The position numbers were made by a program, and so were the translations under genes. A stretch of 64,000 nt of DNA from Nocardioides campestrisoli (GTDB taxonomy: Bacteria > Actinomycetota > Actinomycetes > Propionibacteriales > Nocardioidaceae): the NCBI RefSeq assembly GCF_013624435.2, contig NZ_CP061768.1:2324001-2388000 (forward strand), given 5' to 3'. Each line of letters opens with the position of its first letter. The stretch's first letter is position 1. Positions 60,911-64,000 of this stretch are shown one piece after another. The notes beneath the pieces are model-generated. The model did not search any database and was not told the DNA's origin. It worked only from the letters and a program-made list of their open reading frames with translations.

Positions 60911-61819
60911 ATGAACAGCCACCCCTCTCCCGCCCCTAGCTGGACGGTCGCGACCATGCAGCACGTGGCGACCGAGCCGACGTTGGCCGGCGCTGCGCTC
61001 CGCTTCGCCGACCTCGGCATCCCGGTCTTCCCGTGCGTCCCGGGCGGCAAGCAGCCCCTGACGCCGAACGGGTTCCATGACGCCACGTCGGAAGCCCGTA
61101 CGGTTCAGCGTTGGTGGGAGCGCACGCCCGAGGCCAACATCGGTCTCCCCTCGGGCACGCGGAGCGGCGTCCTGGTCGTGGACATCGACGTCCACCCCGG
61201 AGGCAGTGGGTTCGCGGCGTTCGAACGAGCTCGCTCGCACGGTCTCGCCGACGCCTGGGGCTGGCTGGTCCGGACTCCTTCGGGTGGGATCCACGCCTAC
61301 TACCCGGCGGCGCCCGGCCAGGAGCAGCGCTCGTGGCAGGTGCCGGGAGCGCACGTCGACTTCCGGGGCGACGGCGGCTATGTCGTCGCTCCCCCGTCTC
61401 GCCTCGTAGTTGACGGCGTGCCCAAGGCCTACGACGTCATTGCGGTGACGACCGGACACCCCGCCGCGGTCGACGCGATCAAGCTGCGCCAGTTCCTCGA
61501 GCCTCCGCGACCGAGACCCTCAGGACCACCGCCACCGGTGTCGGCCTCCGGATGTCACCCCGACGCACTGGCCAGAACGGTCGCACTGACCGGCGAGGGC
61601 GGCCGCAACCGCGCGCTCTTCTGGGCGTCGTGCCGGATGGCGGAGAACGGCCAGAGCCGCGCGGATGCCATCCGCTACCTGCTGCCCGCCGCCCAGTACG
61701 CCGGCCTTGCGGATCGGGAAATCGAGTCGACGATCGACTCCGCGTACCGGGCTGCCTGCCGTCCCGTCCTCGGGAGCGGCCCGGGCCCCACCCAGCGCAG
61801 GGAGGCGATCCAGCCATGA
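60911..61819 (+). CDS. Prim-Pol-domain DNA primase/polymerase
   Basis: The protein has 302 residues. The bifunctional primase-polymerase domain is clear: ALRFADLGIPVFPCVPGGKQ at the start, then GFHDATSEARTVQRWWERTP, the metal-binding GVLVVDIDVHPGGSG (about residues 91-105), RTPSGGIHAYYPAA (about 119-132) and the later GDGGYVVAPPSRLV. A C-terminal primase-helix region (RNRALFWASCRMAENGQSRA, IESTIDSAYRAA) follows. Such proteins prime DNA synthesis on plasmids, phages and integrative elements. No fused helicase is present. It overlaps the next gene as ATGA and follows the iteron-like repeats. Confidence 0.88.
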   Translation: MNSHPSPAPSWTVATMQHVATEPTLAGAALRFADLGIPVFPCVPGGKQPLTPNGFHDATSEARTVQRWWERTPEANIGLPSGTRSGVLVVDIDVHPGGSGFAAFERARSHGLADAWGWLVRTPSGGIHAYYPAAPGQEQRSWQVPGAHVDFRGDGGYVVAPPSRLVVDGVPKAYDVIAVTTGHPAAVDAIKLRQFLEPPRPRPSGPPPPVSASGCHPDALARTVALTGEGGRNRALFWASCRMAENGQSRADAIRYLLPAAQYAGLADREIESTIDSAYRAACRPVLGSGPGPTQRREAIQP

Positions 61820-62166
61820 ACACGCCCATCGACTACCGCCGTCAGAACTACCGACCGCCCGAGCGCGCCGACGCGCTCCAGGACGACGCCGTACCCACCA
61901 GCGCACTCGCCCACCGTCGCGACCCTTCAGTCGTCACGCCCTCGCAGCCGCCCACACGGACCGCGCGAGGCGTCGCCTGGGTTCGGCCGACCGAGCTCGC
62001 CACGGTGACCGCTCCCATGGTCGGACGCGGCGTCGACCTCCAGGCCGAACTGATCCGGCGGGCGCGCCGTACGCCGGTGACCGCCTCGCGCGTCGTCCGG
62101 CAACGCCTCACCCACTCCCCCTCCCCTACGCCGCCGGTGAACCGCACGGAAGGACTGTCGCTGTGA
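61816..62166 (+). CDS. Hypothetical protein between primase and ParB-like genes
   Basis: The 116-residue product is basic and Pro/Arg-rich (SQPPTRTARGVAWVRPTELA, then LIRRARRTPVTASRVVRQRL) with little predicted structure. No family is recognised. Four-base overlaps join it to both neighbours, so it is translated with the primase and the next unknown protein. The basic character suggests DNA binding. Confidence 0.6.
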   Translation: MNTPIDYRRQNYRPPERADALQDDAVPTSALAHRRDPSVVTPSQPPTRTARGVAWVRPTELATVTAPMVGRGVDLQAELIRRARRTPVTASRVVRQRLTHSPSPTPPVNRTEGLSL

Positions 62167-62972
62167 ACCACCCATTCGAAAGCGCGCAGGGCCTGCGCCG
62201 GGTTCTCATGCGGCTGCGGGTCTCGGGCCCGCATGCCTGGGAGTTCGACGCCGAGGCCCACGAACTCATGCTGTACGCCGCAGCCAAGTACCAAGCCCTG
62301 GCCGTCAAGCACCGCTGCGACCCGAGCGCCGGGGCGGCCGCGGCGTTCGAAGCGATGCGCACCTACGCCGTGCGCACCGCGGACGACCCGTGGGCGGTCG
62401 TCACCATGGCGGTCAAGGTCACGCTCATCGCCGAGGAGCGTGCCGAGGGACTGCTGTGCTCGGTCGACCAGGCCAGACGCCCGGAGTTCTCCCAGCACCA
62501 CGACGTACGACGTTTCAGCGACACAGAAGCCGACCTCCCCAACCTCCTTCCCGGCCTCGCCGTGGAGCCGTTCAACCAACCTGAGACCCCGCCGACTGGG
62601 GCCTATCAGGCGGTCGACGCGACCATCGATCTCTTCACCGCTCTCGGCTGGCCCCGGGATACGGCGACCTGTGCACTCGACTACATCGCCGCTCGCCTGG
62701 TCGAGTCCGGCTCCCGGCGCAGGACCCACGCCGCCCTGCGGCGGGACCACACCGCACGCGCCCTGCTCGACATCGAGCAGGACTCCTGGTCGACGGTCCT
62801 CCGCCTCGTCCTGGGCAACCCGAACCGTGACGAGGCCTTCACCTCCGACGGGCACGGGATCCTCCTGCGCCTGCTCATCGGCCACCCGGTCACCGAACTG
62901 TTGGACGACGACCTGCTGGTGTTCGAGATCAGCGAGACCGCACCGCGCGCGGGGAGGCGGAGCCATGCCTGA
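62163..62972 (+). CDS. Hypothetical helical protein of the primase operon
   Basis: From the GTG at 62163, overlapping the previous stop as GTGA, the product has 269 residues. It is mainly helical; the middle (DATIDLFTALGWPRDTATCA, ALDYIAARLVESGSRRRTHA, ALRRDHTARALLDIEQDSWS) resembles a sigma-like or winged-helix DNA-binding region but no motif is decisive. The same unknown type often accompanies primase and ParB genes of actinobacterial elements, by general impression. It overlaps the ParB-like gene by eight bases. Confidence 0.6.
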   Translation: MNHPFESAQGLRRVLMRLRVSGPHAWEFDAEAHELMLYAAAKYQALAVKHRCDPSAGAAAAFEAMRTYAVRTADDPWAVVTMAVKVTLIAEERAEGLLCSVDQARRPEFSQHHDVRRFSDTEADLPNLLPGLAVEPFNQPETPPTGAYQAVDATIDLFTALGWPRDTATCALDYIAARLVESGSRRRTHAALRRDHTARALLDIEQDSWSTVLRLVLGNPNRDEAFTSDGHGILLRLLIGHPVTELLDDDLLVFEISETAPRAGRRSHA

Positions 62973-63942
62973 GACCCGCGGCCACATCGAGCTCGACCGG
63001 GCACTCGACTCGATCATCGTCGGCGCACGCCACCGCAAGGACCCGGGCGACCTGGCCCAGCTCATGGAGTCGATCGACCGGCTCGGTCTGCTGCAACCGG
63101 TCACGATCACCCCTGACGGAGTGCTGGTCTGCGGTTGGCGACGGCTCGAGGCGGTACGCCGGCTCGGCTGGCACTCGATGAAGGTCTGGGTCCGCTCGGG
63201 CATCTCCGACAAGCTCGAGGCGCTCCTCGCCCAGCAGGACGACAACCAGCTCCACAAGCCGCTCAACGAGCTTGAGAAGGCTTCGCTCTACCGGGAGCTC
63301 AAGGCCCTGCGCACGGAAGAGGCAGCGCGGCGGAAGCAGTCGACTCAGTTCGGTGCCGGCGACCGCGGAGGAGACTCCGGTCCCGCGCCCGGCGCGGGAC
63401 CGGGAGAGCACGGCGACGCGCGTCGCCAGGCGGCCCGAGCGATCACCGGCGAGGCGTCGTACAGCACCCATGAGCGGGTCTGCGCCCTGATGGACTGGGC
63501 CGCCCGCAAGGTCACACCCCCGGAGATCCGGGCGATGGCCAACGATGCGCTGCGCCGGATCGAGGAGGGGGAGCCGGTCAAGCCGCTCTACCTGGAGGTC
63601 AAGGACGCCTTCGAGCGGCTGCAGACGGCGCCTCCCGAGGTTGAGGCGGACCTCGCCCGCCAGGCTCGCGAGGCCTTCGCGCGCGTGAAGGCCCGGGAGA
63701 AGGCCAGCGGCGTCCCGAGCCTTCAGCGCAGCCAAGGTCCGGGCAGCCACTTCCGCAGCGTCCGCTCCTTCAACCTGACCTGGACCGAGCTGGACGGATG
63801 GACTGAGTTGTACGACGTCGACGCCCTCGCCGACGAGCTCACTCGCAGCGACTGGGAGAGGTTCGACCGCGTCGTCACCGCCACCATCGCCTTCCGCGAC
63901 CAGCTCGCGGCAGCCCGCCGCAACGCCTCGACCTCGGCGTAG
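62965..63942 (+). CDS. ParB/Srx-domain protein
   Basis: The protein has 325 residues. The ParB nuclease/CTPase domain has ELDRALDSIIVGARHRKDPG, LMESIDRLGLLQPVTITPDG, and GWRRLEAVRRLGWHSMKVWV with the GxRR box (about residues 52-56), followed by EALLAQQDDNQLHKPLNELE. A central linker is Gly/Pro-rich, then a helix-turn-helix-like part (AARAITGEASYSTHERVCAL) and a C-terminal domain. Such proteins bind parS-like sites and act in partition or in control of mobile elements. No ParA is adjacent in the window; the TadZ-like protein is too far away and lacks a P-loop Lys. Confidence 0.82.
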   Translation: MPETRGHIELDRALDSIIVGARHRKDPGDLAQLMESIDRLGLLQPVTITPDGVLVCGWRRLEAVRRLGWHSMKVWVRSGISDKLEALLAQQDDNQLHKPLNELEKASLYRELKALRTEEAARRKQSTQFGAGDRGGDSGPAPGAGPGEHGDARRQAARAITGEASYSTHERVCALMDWAARKVTPPEIRAMANDALRRIEEGEPVKPLYLEVKDAFERLQTAPPEVEADLARQAREAFARVKAREKASGVPSLQRSQGPGSHFRSVRSFNLTWTELDGWTELYDVDALADELTRSDWERFDRVVTATIAFRDQLAAARRNASTSA

Positions 63943-63988
63943 CGGACGCACCTACCCGACGTCCCTGGAACCGAGCTCGGGAGTCACC

Positions 63989-64000
63989 ATGTCCAACCTG
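63989..64000 (+). CDS. Start of a further gene (partial)
   Basis: An ATG at 63989 after CGGGAG begins MSNL at the very end of the window. The gene continues beyond it and follows the ParB-like gene by 46 bases on the same strand. Nothing can be said about its function. Confidence 0.35.

Overview
The window is 64 kb of GC-rich, densely coding actinobacterial DNA. A nocardioform genus such as Nocardioides (Nocardioidaceae) is a reasonable guess from the gene content, but that is inference. No rRNA, tRNA or CRISPR array is recognisable. Most of the window reads as one large integrative or mobilisable element, with defence cargo, set next to ordinary chromosome.

Layout. (1) 1-5.8 kb is chromosomal flank: the end of a TetR-like regulator, a GMC oxidoreductase, a DUF2071 protein, and a LuxR/AAA regulator broken by a deletion and a stop codon. 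(2) 6.1-9.9 kb holds a tyrosine recombinase, a relic of an IS21-type end, a two-pass coiled-coil membrane protein, and two short relics of the 3' end of a TrmA/RumA-type RNA methyltransferase gene. (3) 9.9-15.5 kb holds an HNH-like protein and a 1,360-residue SIR2-NACHT (STAND) NTPase of the anti-phage kind. (4) 15.66-19.29 kb is an IS256-family element, with 8-bp target duplications, split by a complete IS21-family element with a 6-bp duplication. (5) 19.4-23 kb holds an unusual protein with three zinc ribbons, a Vsr-like nuclease domain and seven helicase-associated (HA) repeats, plus an unrecognised gene. (6) 23.0-38.5 kb is a class 1 DISARM operon in the order drmD-drmMI-drmA-drmB-drmC. 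It is followed by an overlapping sixth gene for an ImmA/IrrE-type metallopeptidase, and a divergent DUF6884/GIY-YIG gene lies at its head. (7) 39.9-43.9 kb holds a small membrane protein and a MobF relaxase-helicase. (8) 44.2-55.0 kb is a co-oriented, overlapping Tad/Flp-type pilus module: lipoprotein, secreted protein, CpaB-like SAF protein, TadZ-like ATPase, TadA, TadB, TadC, Flp pilin, three TadE/TadG-like pseudopilins, and a large LysM-BTAD membrane protein. (9) 55-60.5 kb holds small membrane proteins and a SWIM zinc-finger/DUF6493-like gene pair. (10) 60.8-64 kb has GTTCCCCCT repeats and a 23-bp palindrome, followed by a Prim-Pol primase, two unknown genes and a ParB-like protein.

How the parts fit. 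The recombinase, MobF relaxase, Prim-Pol with iteron-like repeats, and ParB are the functions of an integrative conjugative or mobilisable element. No VirB4/TraG-type conjugation ATPase is visible, and the only surface machine encoded is the Tad-like pilus. This suggests, as a testable inference, that the pilus serves mating or DNA uptake. DISARM, the SIR2-STAND protein, the zinc-ribbon/Vsr/HA protein and the HNH protein form a defence island between the recombinase and the transfer genes.
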